Origin: RYN-230 sp963813975
Lineage (GTDB): Bacteria > Actinomycetota > Actinomycetes > Streptosporangiales > Streptosporangiaceae
Assembly: GCA_963813975.1 (NCBI GenBank)
Contig: CAWFAP010000004.1
Location: 62,001-126,000 of the forward strand
DNA: 64,000 bases
Reading direction: 5' to 3'
Shown: positions 45,512-53,871 of the stretch, in pieces
Numbering within the stretch: position 1 is the first letter of the stretch
How the letters are laid out: each line of letters opens with the position of its first letter
Made by a program: the position numbers and the translations under genes
The notes under the pieces: model-generated
The model's database searches: none
What the model was told of the DNA's origin: nothing
Seen by the model: the letters and a program-made list of their open reading frames with translations, nothing else

Positions 45512-45943
45512 TCAGGCCGGGGCGGGAACGCCTTCAAGGACGATGACCGGGAAAACCCGGTCGATGTTCTTCTCGTATTCGGAGGCACCGGCGGAAATCA
45601 GTCCGTAGAGCCGGTCGCGCTCCTCACCCGCCGTCACGACGGCCCGGGCCGGAAAGGAACTGCCGCCGAGTTCCACGGTCACCGACGGGTTGGCCCGCAG
45701 GTTGTGGAACCAGGCCGGATGCCTCGGAGCGCCCGCCTTGGAAGCCATCACGAACACCCGTCCGCGGTCATCGACGGCGAACGCGAGCGGCACGGTCACC
45801 GGCCGTCCGGTCCGAGCCCCGGTCGTAGTCAGGAGCAGGATCGGAAACGGCGGCTGGCGGACAACGCCGTGATTGGCGCGGAACTCGCTGATGACGCCCT
45901 GGTTATAGGCCCGGAACTCCTCATCGGACGGCACAGTCGGCAC
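45512..45943 (-). CDS. Deazaflavin-dependent nitroreductase family protein (DUF385/Ddn-like)
   Basis: A 143-residue split-barrel protein of the F420H2-dependent reductase group. It has FPILLLTTTGARTGRPVTVPLAF, VFVMASKAGAPRHPAWFHNLRANPSVTVEL and RDRLYGLI. Members reduce quinones or nitro compounds using F420H2. GTG 45943 (MPTVPSDEEFRAYN) has GGAGG six bases upstream; the longer frame overlaps the divergent promoter. It is divergent from an HxlR regulator that probably controls it. Confidence 0.92.
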   Translation of the reverse strand: MPTVPSDEEFRAYNQGVISEFRANHGVVRQPPFPILLLTTTGARTGRPVTVPLAFAVDDRGRVFVMASKAGAPRHPAWFHNLRANPSVTVELGGSSFPARAVVTAGEERDRLYGLISAGASEYEKNIDRVFPVIVLEGVPAPA

Positions 45944-46011
45944 GACACACCTCCAGAGCATCTCGAAGACCACGGGTGAGTCTCTCCAAGCAACTAACTT
46001 ATGCTGCAAGG

Positions 46012-46458
46012 ATGCCCCCGCGAACCGCATTCGAGACCATCGACTGCTCAATCGCCCGCACCATGGCCGTTCTGGGCGAGCCGTGGACCGCACTGATCTT
46101 GCGTGATCTGTTCATCGGGGTCACGCGCTTCGACGCCCTGCACGCCCATCTCGGCGTCTCCCGCAAGGTCCTCACCCTGCGCCTCAACCGGCTGGTCCGC
46201 GACGAGATCCTGGTCAAGCGGGCCTACGCCCAGCGGCCGGAGCGGTTCGACTACGTCCTCACCGGCAAGGGATGGCAGCTGTGCGACATCCTGCTCGCCA
46301 TCAGCGCCTGGGGAGACACGTGGACGACATCGGAAGCCGGACCGCCCGCCCTGATCCGCCACCGCCGGTGCGACCACCTGACCACCGCCGAGATCCGCTG
46401 CTCCCACTGCGGCGAGCCACTGCGCGCCGCAGACACCGAGGTCACGCCGCTGCGGTGA
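46012..46458 (+). CDS. HxlR-family transcriptional regulator
   Basis: A 148-residue winged-helix regulator. It has CSIARTMAVLGEPWTALILRDL and FDALHAHLGVSRKVLTLRLNRL (the recognition helix region), then VLTGKGWQLCDILLAI. Near the C-terminus a CxxC (RCSHCGEP) and another Cys may sense redox state or bind metal. ATG 46012 is preferred. The stretch just upstream (CAACTAACTTATG) looks like promoter and operator rather than coding, so the message may be leaderless. Divergent from the Ddn-like reductase. Confidence 0.92.
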   Translation: MPPRTAFETIDCSIARTMAVLGEPWTALILRDLFIGVTRFDALHAHLGVSRKVLTLRLNRLVRDEILVKRAYAQRPERFDYVLTGKGWQLCDILLAISAWGDTWTTSEAGPPALIRHRRCDHLTTAEIRCSHCGEPLRAADTEVTPLR

Positions 46459-46473
46459 CCATCGGGACCCGGT

Positions 46474-46923
46474 TCAGGCAATGCAGAACTCGTTGCCTTC
46501 TGGGTCGGTGAGCACGGCCCACTCGCCGCCGGGTTCCTTGACCTGCCGGATCAGCGTGGCCCCGTGTGCCTGCAGTCGGGTCACGGTTGCTTCACGCTGT
46601 CCGGGCCCGGCGTGGATGTCGAGATGGAGGCGGTTCTTGCCCGTCTTGGGCTCGGGGACCTGATTGAACAGCAGGCGCCTGCCCAGTCCTGTGCCGCTGA
46701 GGGGGTCGAACGGGTCCTCAGGATGCCGGACGGCCGCGGCGTCCCGCCAGGACAGGCGGCCCTGGAACTCGACGCACAGGTTCTCCTCGATGGCTCCGGC
46801 GGACAGCAACTGCTTGATCAGCGCGCTGTTGTCCTCGATCTGATAGCCGAGTGCCTCGGCCCAGAACAGAGCCTGGCGGTGCGGGTCCCTGGCGTCGAAG
46901 ACCACCTTCCAGCCCAGTGCCAC
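46474..46923 (-). CDS. VOC/glyoxalase-fold protein
   Basis: A 149-residue vicinal-oxygen-chelate protein. It has WKVVFDARDPHRQALFWAEALGY, then PKTGKNRLHLDIHAGPGQRE and EWAVLTDPEGNEFCIA. This is the glyoxalase/bleomycin-resistance pattern with an acidic C-terminal ligand (EFC). GTG 46923 has GAGGAGG upstream; the frame open to 46947 is not needed. Convergent with the HxlR gene, 15 bases apart. Substrate unknown. Confidence 0.88.
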   Translation of the reverse strand: MALGWKVVFDARDPHRQALFWAEALGYQIEDNSALIKQLLSAGAIEENLCVEFQGRLSWRDAAAVRHPEDPFDPLSGTGLGRRLLFNQVPEPKTGKNRLHLDIHAGPGQREATVTRLQAHGATLIRQVKEPGGEWAVLTDPEGNEFCIA

Positions 46924-46947
46924 GGTTTTCCTCCTCGCTGCATCCAC

Positions 46948-47528
46948 CGCTTCAGTAACTGTCGCTCAGTCTCCCTGTGGTCCTGCACAGTAGCCGTGAG
47001 CGTGGGCCGGCTTCTCGACAGCACCCGACCACGCCAGCCATAAAGAGCATGACCCGCCCCTACCTCACCTGGCGAAACTGTCATGCCGACGATCAGCTAC
47101 TATGCACCATCGTCGAGAGGGCGAAGGTTGCTTGACACGGCACTGGATACCATTCCTGTCCGGGCCAGATGGGCTTCTTCGCGCCGGGCTTTACGTTCAT
47201 CCACGCCAGGCCTGCGGCTGCGTGCCGCTCGATGCGAGAATCGACCCCGGGCCGCTAGTTTGCCACATCACGCTCTCGCTGGAGCGCGGGATCGGGGGCC
47301 GGGCCGCTGAGGACGAGCACGTGAGACGAGCCCGTGCGGTGATTCCGCTAGCTTCAGCGTGGTTACCCTGCCTATACCGCCGGGGTAACAGGCAATCCGG
47401 CATAGCGACGATCCTGAATGGCCACATCAAGGTGCTGACCAGGATCTGGTGCCGATGCACCAACGCCAGCGGGCAGGGGTGCAGCACCGAGGAGGAACGG
47501 GAAATACGACGGGGCATGCCGCCGTACG
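46948..47528. other. Noncoding or decayed stretch in the accessory island
   Basis: About 580 bases without a recognisable gene. The longest frame (47102-47563, plus) has unusual Cys and Ile content and no family resemblance. Base composition is less GC-rich than the conserved core. It may hold eroded mobile DNA, but I see no inverted ends or transposase motif. Confidence 0.4.
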
Positions 47529-47669
47529 TCAGCCGCCTGCCAGGTGCTGAAAGAACGAGATAATGCCCGTAATCCAGCCGTGCACGGTGCTCCCTGCTCC
47601 CGCCGGGTTGGACAGAACCCAGACGACGATCAGGATGAGGACTATCCAACCGATGATCTTCGATACCAA
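47529..47669 (-). CDS. 46-residue single-helix membrane peptide
   Basis: A small protein with one strongly hydrophobic helix (SKIIGWIVLILIVVWVL) and an amphipathic end (GWITGIISFFQHL). The start is TTG 47669 with AGGAGG eight bases upstream, which is what decides the call. Similar small hydrophobic peptides of about 45-50 residues occur in many actinobacteria, in my recollection. Function unknown; candidates are a membrane-stress peptide or a toxin-like peptide. Confidence 0.65.
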   Translation of the reverse strand: MVSKIIGWIVLILIVVWVLSNPAGAGSTVHGWITGIISFFQHLAGG

Positions 47670-48202
47670 GTGATCTGCCTCCTGCCAGCCAAAGGGCTCC
47701 TTACCCGGACAAGGTGGTTACGAATCACCCCTCGATGGCACCGCCAGAATGAGCAGCGCGACTGCGAAGCTGCACCCACTGGTTCCCGTTCACCGGGCAT
47801 CCCCTGACCTGCCCAGGATGGTGTTCTGAGCCTTTTCCACGTCGGCGGCAGTTCCCCTGTCGTGACAGCACGCACGATCTCGGCGGGCTGCTGAAGTTGC
47901 GCCGGACGTACACAAGCCCGGCGATCGCGCCAGCCTAGCAGGGCCGGGCGGGGATCCCGTCCGTCTAGATGACATAGATGTCATTTGATGCATGGCTCAC
48001 CAAGCGCGGCTCGCATGTGCCGCTGAACCCTGCCGGGATTATCCAGCTGGCGGCCCTCAGGCGAGTCCTCCCAATCCTCCTGACGCCCGAGGGCGGTCAG
48101 GTCGAGGTAGGCCCAGGTGCCGCCCATCCACGGGCAGCGATGAGTCGCATCGCGGCGCGGCGTCTATCTCTGAGGACAGCGACGCACGCCGAGGAGGTCA
48201 CG
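47670..48202. other. Intergenic region with a perfect palindrome at 47969-47984
   Basis: No convincing gene. Nearest the SRPBCC gene lies ATGACAT-AG-ATGTCAT (47969-47984), a perfect seven-base inverted repeat in locally AT-rich sequence, the kind of site bound by small dimeric regulators. An open frame begins inside it (47978) and runs in frame into the SRPBCC gene, but its 75 extra residues look unlike protein and a strong ribosome site precedes 48203. Confidence 0.45.
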
Positions 48203-48664
48203 ATGAACGCCATCCCGGGCCCGGATCAGCGCGAAGGGCACACGCTCAGCGCTGAGCGCACGATCGAGGCCACCGCCGACGCCATCTTCGATGCCTTCAT
48301 CGCCCTGTACGACTCGCAGCGCCCAGATTGGGTGACCGACTCCCAGCTCGACCTGCAGCCGGGCGGGCGCTGGATCGTGGCGTTCCAGGTGCCGGACGGC
48401 CCGGCCTTCCGCGAGGAGCGCATCCTCACAGCCGTCGAGCGGCCCCACCGGATCGCCTACGACATGCAGGCCATATACGACAATGCCCCCCGCTTCTCCA
48501 CGACCGTGGAGGTCACGATCGAGGCCGGGGCGGGCGGACATCGCATCCGCCTGGTTCAGCAGGGTTTCCCGACTAAGGAGTCGCGTGACGACTTCGCCGG
48601 CGCCTGGCCAGATGTGCTGGCCGAGCTGGACCGGCGGCTGTCCGGTCCGCTCGGCGCTGAGTGA
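48203..48664 (+). CDS. SRPBCC/AHSA1-type domain protein
   Basis: A 153-residue START-like protein. It has SAERTIEATADAIFDAFI, QLDLQPGGRWIVAFQVPDGP, EERILTAVERPHRIAYDM and a C-terminal helix WPDVLAELDRRLSG. These are the features of the activator of Hsp90 ATPase homologue family, whose members bind hydrophobic ligands. ATG 48203 has GAGGAGG upstream. Such genes often pair with ArsR or sigma factor genes; here DUF899 and SigX5 follow on the same strand. Confidence 0.9.
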   Translation: MNAIPGPDQREGHTLSAERTIEATADAIFDAFIALYDSQRPDWVTDSQLDLQPGGRWIVAFQVPDGPAFREERILTAVERPHRIAYDMQAIYDNAPRFSTTVEVTIEAGAGGHRIRLVQQGFPTKESRDDFAGAWPDVLAELDRRLSGPLGAE

Positions 48665-48849
48665 CGGCGAGCCCGCTGGCCGACGCCACCCCCGGTACGG
48701 GCACGCGGGGGACGTTGGCCAGCCCGGGCGAAATGACCAGCACCAGCTTGCGGAAAAGGCCACGCCGATTACTCCGGCGCCCCCGGCCAGTCTCTATCTG
48801 CAGAACCGAGCTGCAGGAGCGGGGCGCGAGGGTCCCGCCGGAGGAGGTC

Positions 48850-49575
48850 ATGATGGCGTTGCCCGAGGTGGTGTCACGCGAAGAGTGGCCCGAGGCCAGG
48901 GTCCGGCTGCTCGCGCGGGAAAAGGAGCAGACCCGGGCGCGCGAGGCGCTCAACGCCGACCGCCGCCTGCTGCCCATGGTCAGGATCGGGAAGAAATACG
49001 TCCTCGACGGGCCCGACGGACCGGTAACACTTGCTGACCTGTTCGGCGAGCAGAGCCAGCTGATCGTGCAGCACGTCATGTTCGACCCTGGCTGGGACGC
49101 GGCCTGCCCGGGCTGCACGGCCAGCGTCGATGCGCTCTCCGACCGGGTCCCGGACCACCTGCGCTCGCGCGACACCGCCTTCGCCCTCGTCTCCCGGGCT
49201 CCGCTGGCCAAGCTCAGGGCCTACCGCCTGGCCGGGGGCTGGACGGCGCCCTGGTATTCCTCGCACGGCACCGACTTCAACTACGACTTTCAGGTCACCG
49301 TAGACAAGTCGGCCGGGCAGGTGCAGTACAACTACCGGGACCAGTCTGCGGACCTCGAGGAGGGCGAGTCCGAGGAGGTGCCGGGCCTCAGCTGCTTCCT
49401 GCGGGACGGCGATGAGATCTTCCACACCTACTCGGCCTATGCCCGGGGCACGGAAGACCTCATCCCGGCGTACGGGCTGCTCGACCTGACCGCGTTCGGG
49501 AGATCCGAAAAGTGGGAGGAACCCCGGGGGCGGGCCCGGGTCCTGCGCGGCGCGGACCCGACGTTCACGGACTGA
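48850..49575 (+). CDS. DUF899 thioredoxin-like family protein
   Basis: A 241-residue protein of the DUF899 family, which has a thioredoxin-like fold. It has VSREEWPEARVRLLAREKE, the signature FGEQSQLIVQHVMFDPGWDAACPGC with a CxxC (CPGC), FALVSRAPLAKL, YSSHGTDFNYDF and SCFLRDGDEIFHTYSAYARG. Activity unknown; a redox role is plausible from the CxxC. The start is ATG 48850 or the adjacent ATG 48853, both behind GGAGGAGG. The upstream frame from 48661 is not used. Confidence 0.93.
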   Translation: MMALPEVVSREEWPEARVRLLAREKEQTRAREALNADRRLLPMVRIGKKYVLDGPDGPVTLADLFGEQSQLIVQHVMFDPGWDAACPGCTASVDALSDRVPDHLRSRDTAFALVSRAPLAKLRAYRLAGGWTAPWYSSHGTDFNYDFQVTVDKSAGQVQYNYRDQSADLEEGESEEVPGLSCFLRDGDEIFHTYSAYARGTEDLIPAYGLLDLTAFGRSEKWEEPRGRARVLRGADPTFTD

Positions 49576-49621
49576 CGCCGCGCAGGCGGAGAGGGGTCAG
49601 CCGCAACAGGGAGGAGCCAGG

Positions 49622-50718
49622 GTGGGCGAAGACCCGGACACCGGCGAGCAGGCCCTGCTCGAGCGAGCGCGGGACGGCGACCAGAGCGCGTTCGGTGAGC
49701 TGGTCGGTCCGTACCGGGCCGAATTGCACGCCCATGGCTATCGGATGCTGGGCTCGGCCCACGATGCCGAAGACGCGCTCCAGGACGGGCTCCTGCGGGC
49801 CTGGCGTGGCCTGCCCGCCTTCCAGGGCCGCAGCTCGGTGCGTTCCTGGTTGCACGTGATCATCAGCAATGCCGCGCTGGACCTCGCCCGGCGGAGGGCC
49901 CGGCGCGAGGTCCCGGCCGGGTTCAGCCCGGCCGGGCCCGCGGCTCCCGCCGGGCCGGGAACCGGTGCGGACCGCGGCAGGCCGAGCCAGCCTGGCTGGA
50001 GCCCTACCCGGACTGCGCGCTGGGCGACGCGGCCTCCTCCCCGGAGGCGCGGTATGAGCGGCGCGAGAGCCTCGAGCTGGCGTTCGTCATCGCGCTGCAG
50101 CAGCTGCCGCCGGCCCAGCGGGCCGTCCTCATCCTGCGGGATGTGGTGGATCTGTCCGCCCGCGAGATGGCCAGCCAGCTCGGCACGTCCGTGCCTGCGG
50201 TCACCAGCGCGCTGCAGCGGGCCCGCGCCGGGCTGGCAGGCCGGCGCCACGGCCAGACTCAGCAAGCGGCGCTGCGCTCGCTCGGCGACGCGCACACCCG
50301 GGCCCTGGCCGGGCGCTACGCCGACGCCATAGAGCGGGGCGACGCGGACCTGCTGGTGAGCATGCTCACCAGCGACGCCACGTGGACGATGCCGCCCGAG
50401 TCCGCGTGCATCCGCGGGCCCGCGGCCCTCAGGGAGTTCATCCGGGCAGATGTCCGCCCGCAGCGCTGGCAGCACCGCGCCACCCGCGCGAACGGGCAGC
50501 TCGCCATCGGCTGCTACATCCGGGCCGCCGGCCGGGCAGCTTACGAGCCGTGGGTGCTGGACGTGCTGACCCTGGACGGCGGTCAGATCGCTGGGGTCCA
50601 CGCGTTCATTGTCGCTGAGCACGTGCGGCAGCCCGGTTATGACGGCCGGTTCACGGCCGCGGACTTTGCCCGTTTCGGCCTGCCTGCGTCGCTGCCCGGG
50701 CCGGCTGAGCCGGGCTGA
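49622..50718 (+). pseudogene. SigX5-type ECF sigma factor with SnoaL tail, frameshifted
   Basis: Sigma region 2 is read from GTG 49622 (GDQSAFGELVGPYRAELHAHG, DAEDALQDGLLRAWRGLPAF). After RREVPAGFSP the protein continues in another frame from about 49985 (AEPAWLEPYPDCALGDAASS, LPPAQRAVLILRDVVDLSAR). Region 4 (REMASQLGTSVPAVTSALQRA) and a C-terminal SnoaL-like domain (YADAIERGDADLLVSMLTSD) follow, to 50718. One missing base between about 49940 and 49985 would restore a protein of about 365 residues, the normal SigX5/SigG length. Either a sequencing error in a GC run or a true frameshift. The ribosome site GGAGGAG is intact. No anti-sigma gene is visible. Confidence 0.8.
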
Positions 50719-50756
50719 GGTCCGGGACGGCCCGGCCCGGGCCGGGACGGTGACGG

Positions 50757-52325
50757 TCAGCCCAGCAGGCGCGCCCGGCAGGCGAGCTGCAGAGCGAGCC
50801 GCTGATCGGGATCGTCGAAGTCCACGTCCAGTAGCTCGGTGATGCCCCGGATCCGGTTGGCCACGGCGTTACGGTGCAGGTGCAGCCGCTGCGCGGTCTT
50901 GATGATCGATCCCTGCTCGTCAAGGTAGGCCGCGAGGGTCCTGATCGCCGTGTCGGCCCGGGCCTGGCCCAGCTTCTCCAGCGGCGCGAGCTGATCGCGG
51001 ACCGAGGCCCGCGCGGTGTCCGAGGCGTACCACTCCATCAGCATCCGCTGCACGCCGACCACGTCGTGCGCGGCGACCCCGGACGGCTTGCGGGCCGCCC
51101 GCGCGGCGAACAGTGCCGCCCGGGCCTCGGCCGCGGAGGCGCGGAGCCCCATCGGCCCCTCATGCGCCGACCCGACCCCGGCGCGGAACGGGAGCGCCGG
51201 AAGCCGCTCCCGCAGGGCCTGGAGCGCGCGGGCGGCGGACCGGGCGGTCTGGGCACCAGCCTGCGGGCCCGGGTCGGACGTAGTCATCCTGACCAGCACG
51301 ATCGCGCGGGCCACCCGGGACAGGTGCCAGGTGCCGCCGACCGCCGCGGCGGCCTGCAGCGCGATCTGTCCCGCCGACTCCAGCAGCTCGAACCGGCGCA
51401 CCTCGTCCTGGCCGGTTTCAGGGCCGGACCCATCCTGGGCGGCGGCATCGAGATCGTCGGCCTCGATCCGGACCGCGACATGCCAGCCGCCCAGCGCGAC
51501 GTTCAGCTGGCGGGCCCGGTCGAGCAGATCGTCATTGACCGCGGACTCCGACATCAGCAGCTCGGCCAGCAGTTCGCTGCGGGACCGGGCCGGGACCTCC
51601 CGGGCCCGCCTGGCCAGGTCGAGGAGCCGCCCGGCGGAGGCGGCGGCGCAGTGCAGGACCAGCCGGGCGGCGATGGCGAGGTCCCCGGGGGCGTCCGGCG
51701 CGACCAGATAGCCGATCGGTGCCTCGCCTACGACGACCGGCACGCTGACTTCGCCCGCGAGACCTCCCTCAACGGCCCCGTTGACCTGACCGGCCGGACG
51801 ATCGGGGCGGAACTCGACGACGGTGCCGAGCGCGCGGCTGACCGCGGCGCGGAGTTCGTCGAGACCGGCCCCGGCCGCCTCGGCGGAGACCACCGCGTTC
51901 AGCCCTTCCTCCGCCCGGCCCAGGGCACGGCCGGCCCCGCCGCCGATCTCCCGCGTGACCGCCTGCACCAGCCCGGCCAGTTCGGCCCCGGCCGGGATCG
52001 AGATCAGGGCGATGTCGGCCCGCCCGGCGATATCCATCGCCGTGACCGTCGGGCGCCACTGCTCGGCGCGGAACGCCGCCACCGCGGCCACCCGGTTGAC
52101 CGCCGCCCAGCGCAGCGCCATGTCCAGCCGGTAGTCGGTGACCTCCGCGGACGCGCCACGGGACAGCACGACCAGGCTGCCCGCCGGGGCATCGTCCAGG
52201 TCAGCGAACCGCTCGGCCAGCCGGACCAGGGCAACCTGCCGGTCGCCGCCGCCGCCGCTGACCCTCAGCAGGCCGGACAACGGCGAGCTGGCCAGGATCT
52301 CGTCCACCGTGTGCACAGGTGGCAC
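50757..52325 (-). CDS. PucR-family transcriptional regulator
   Basis: A 522-residue regulator. The N-terminal PucR domain (VHTVDEILASSPLSGLLRV) is followed by a GAF-like or CdaR-type middle (RLVLHCAAASAGRLLDLA, LNVALGGWHVAVRIEADD). The C-terminal helix-turn-helix HTH_30 is TLAAYLDEQGSIIKTAQRLHLHRNAVANRI. PucR proteins control purine, amino acid or hydantoin catabolism. I chose GTG 52325 because the longer frame to 52352 overlaps a perfect inverted repeat. It faces the DUF917-HyuA-ABC cluster, its likely target. Confidence 0.92.
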   Translation of the reverse strand: MPPVHTVDEILASSPLSGLLRVSGGGGDRQVALVRLAERFADLDDAPAGSLVVLSRGASAEVTDYRLDMALRWAAVNRVAAVAAFRAEQWRPTVTAMDIAGRADIALISIPAGAELAGLVQAVTREIGGGAGRALGRAEEGLNAVVSAEAAGAGLDELRAAVSRALGTVVEFRPDRPAGQVNGAVEGGLAGEVSVPVVVGEAPIGYLVAPDAPGDLAIAARLVLHCAAASAGRLLDLARRAREVPARSRSELLAELLMSESAVNDDLLDRARQLNVALGGWHVAVRIEADDLDAAAQDGSGPETGQDEVRRFELLESAGQIALQAAAAVGGTWHLSRVARAIVLVRMTTSDPGPQAGAQTARSAARALQALRERLPALPFRAGVGSAHEGPMGLRASAAEARAALFAARAARKPSGVAAHDVVGVQRMLMEWYASDTARASVRDQLAPLEKLGQARADTAIRTLAAYLDEQGSIIKTAQRLHLHRNAVANRIRGITELLDVDFDDPDQRLALQLACRARLLG

Positions 52326-52330
52326 TTTAT

Positions 52331-52370
52331 GCGTAGTGCACACATCCGTCACGATCGCAGTGCACTACGC
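52331..52370. promoter_or_regulatory. Perfect 11-base inverted repeat upstream of the PucR gene
   Basis: GCGTAGTGCAC (52331-52341) and GTGCACTACGC (52360-52370) are exact reverse complements 18 bases apart, so their centres lie 29 bases apart, close to three helical turns. Each contains the palindrome GTGCAC. The pair starts six bases upstream of the PucR start codon, which suggests an autoregulatory operator that also faces the divergent genes. Confidence 0.6.
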
Positions 52371-52476
52371 CCATTCCTGTTTCGGCACTCGGCTTGCAAT
52401 CATTTGCATTCAGGGTTCCGTGCCGGCCAGGCCGGCCGCGCGTTGTGATCCTGGCGCACCAGGGAGAACCGAGCCG

Positions 52477-52707
52477 ATGGAGAAGGAAGCTGCTACCGAT
52501 TTAATGACTGCTGGCACTGACCACCCGGACTGGTGGAGTTACGGGCACGAGTTCCCGCGCTGGCACGTATGGCGGGGGATCGCGGGGCTGCTCTACGCGC
52601 GCCGGCTGATGTCGAGCCCCCCCCGGGTGGTCCGCGGGCAGGACCCAGCGGAGCTGCGCGACCTGATCAGGGAGACCGAGCTGCAGCTCGCCGATCGGTG
52701 GAAATAG
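52477..52707 (+). CDS. Small WRG-type protein, copy 2
   Basis: A 76-residue protein homologous to the one at 20483-20686. The shared core is HVWRGIAGLLYARRLMSSPP and VVRGQD, followed by a basic-acidic helix (ELRDLIRETELQ). ATG 52477 has GGGAG about ten bases upstream; ATG 52504 is an alternative. Here the neighbour is a divergent PucR gene rather than a mini-GntR, and the AGTGCT half sites are absent. Role unknown. Confidence 0.75.
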   Translation: MEKEAATDLMTAGTDHPDWWSYGHEFPRWHVWRGIAGLLYARRLMSSPPRVVRGQDPAELRDLIRETELQLADRWK

Positions 52708-52788
52708 CCCCGGTGTGTCCGCACATCGGGAACTATGATGGTTAACACATCGCTTTATCTCTGCCTGCCAGGACGGTAATGGCCCCCG

Positions 52789-53871
52789 GTGAAGAGACTC
52801 CTCGATCCTGACGCGCTGCGCGCATTAGCTCGCGGCTGCGCGGTGCTGGGTGCGGGGGGTGGCGGGGACACCTACCTCGCCCTGCTGCAGGCGCTGCAGG
52901 CCACCGAGGATTTCGGCCCGGCCAGTCTGGTGGACGTCGACGAACTGCCTGATGAGGCGCTGATCATGCCGTGCGGCGGAATCGGCGCCCCCACCGTCAG
53001 CATCGAAAAGATCGAGAACGGCGACGAGGGGGAGCGTCTCCGCGATCAACTGCAGCACCTGACCGGGCGCCAGGTGGCTGCGCTGATGGCCGGCGAGATT
53101 GGCGGCGGTAACGGGGTGCTGCCGGTCACCTGGGCGGCTCGGATGGGGCTTCCCGTGGTTGACGCCGACGGCATGGGCCGCGCCTTCCCGGAGGTCCCGC
53201 AGGTCACCATGCAACTGGCCGGGATCTCGCCGAGCCCGGCGGTGATAACCGACGAGCGCGGCAACCTCGTCGTCTTCCAGGCCATTTCGGGGCACTGGAT
53301 GGAACGCCTGGAACGCGCGGCCGCCGTCGAGTTCGGCGGGGCCGCCTCATCCACGGAGTTCTCCCTCACCGCCGCGCAGGCGCGCCACGCCACGGTGCGG
53401 AACTCGGTGTCGCTGGCGATCCGGATCGGCGAGGCGGTCATAAGGGCAAAGGACAGCCCGGTGGCCGCGCTGATTGCCGAAATTGGCGCGTTCCGGCTGG
53501 TCACCGGCAAGATCTCCGACGTCGAGCGGCATACCACCAGTGGCTTCGTCCGCGGCTCGGTGGTGATCGAGGGCCTGGGCGTGGACGCTGGCCGCCTCAT
53601 CCGGCTGGAACTGCAGAACGAGAACCTGGTCGCGCTGGAGCGGGGCCGGGTGCTCGCCTCGGTGCCCGACCTGATCTCGGTCCTGGACAGCGAGACCGCG
53701 GACGCGATCGCGACCGAGCGGATCAAGTACGGCCAGCGCGTGGTGGTGATCGCCTTCGGCTGCGACCCGGTCTGGCGGACCGAGGGCGGCATCGCGCTCA
53801 CCGGCCCCCGGGCGTTCGGGTACGACTTCGACTACCTGCCCGTGGAGGAGCTCGCCAGTGCCCGCTCCTGA
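52789..53871 (+). CDS. DUF917 family protein (S-methylthiohydantoin desulfurase-like)
   Basis: A 360-residue DUF917 protein. It has ALARGCAVLGAGGGGDTYLA, LIMPCGGIGAPTVSIEKI, MAGEIGGGNGVLP, DADGMGRAFPEVPQ and TSGFVRGSVVIEG. The family includes the desulfhydrase that acts on a thiohydantoin intermediate of ergothioneine breakdown; the substrate here is unknown. Start GTG 52789. A possible -10 box TATGAT lies at 52734-52739. It overlaps the HyuA gene by 14 bases, a pairing common in bacteria and archaea. Confidence 0.92.
   Translation: MKRLLDPDALRALARGCAVLGAGGGGDTYLALLQALQATEDFGPASLVDVDELPDEALIMPCGGIGAPTVSIEKIENGDEGERLRDQLQHLTGRQVAALMAGEIGGGNGVLPVTWAARMGLPVVDADGMGRAFPEVPQVTMQLAGISPSPAVITDERGNLVVFQAISGHWMERLERAAAVEFGGAASSTEFSLTAAQARHATVRNSVSLAIRIGEAVIRAKDSPVAALIAEIGAFRLVTGKISDVERHTTSGFVRGSVVIEGLGVDAGRLIRLELQNENLVALERGRVLASVPDLISVLDSETADAIATERIKYGQRVVVIAFGCDPVWRTEGGIALTGPRAFGYDFDYLPVEELASARS

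Noticed and set aside
47102..47563. 153-codon plus-strand frame in the island
   Set aside because: No domain, odd residue use and no ribosome site; the opposite strand is equally open.
50731..50746. Palindrome CCCGGCCCGGGCCGGG as a terminator between the convergent sigma and PucR genes
   Set aside because: Symmetry is expected in such GC-only sequence and there is no T-run; kept out as too weak.
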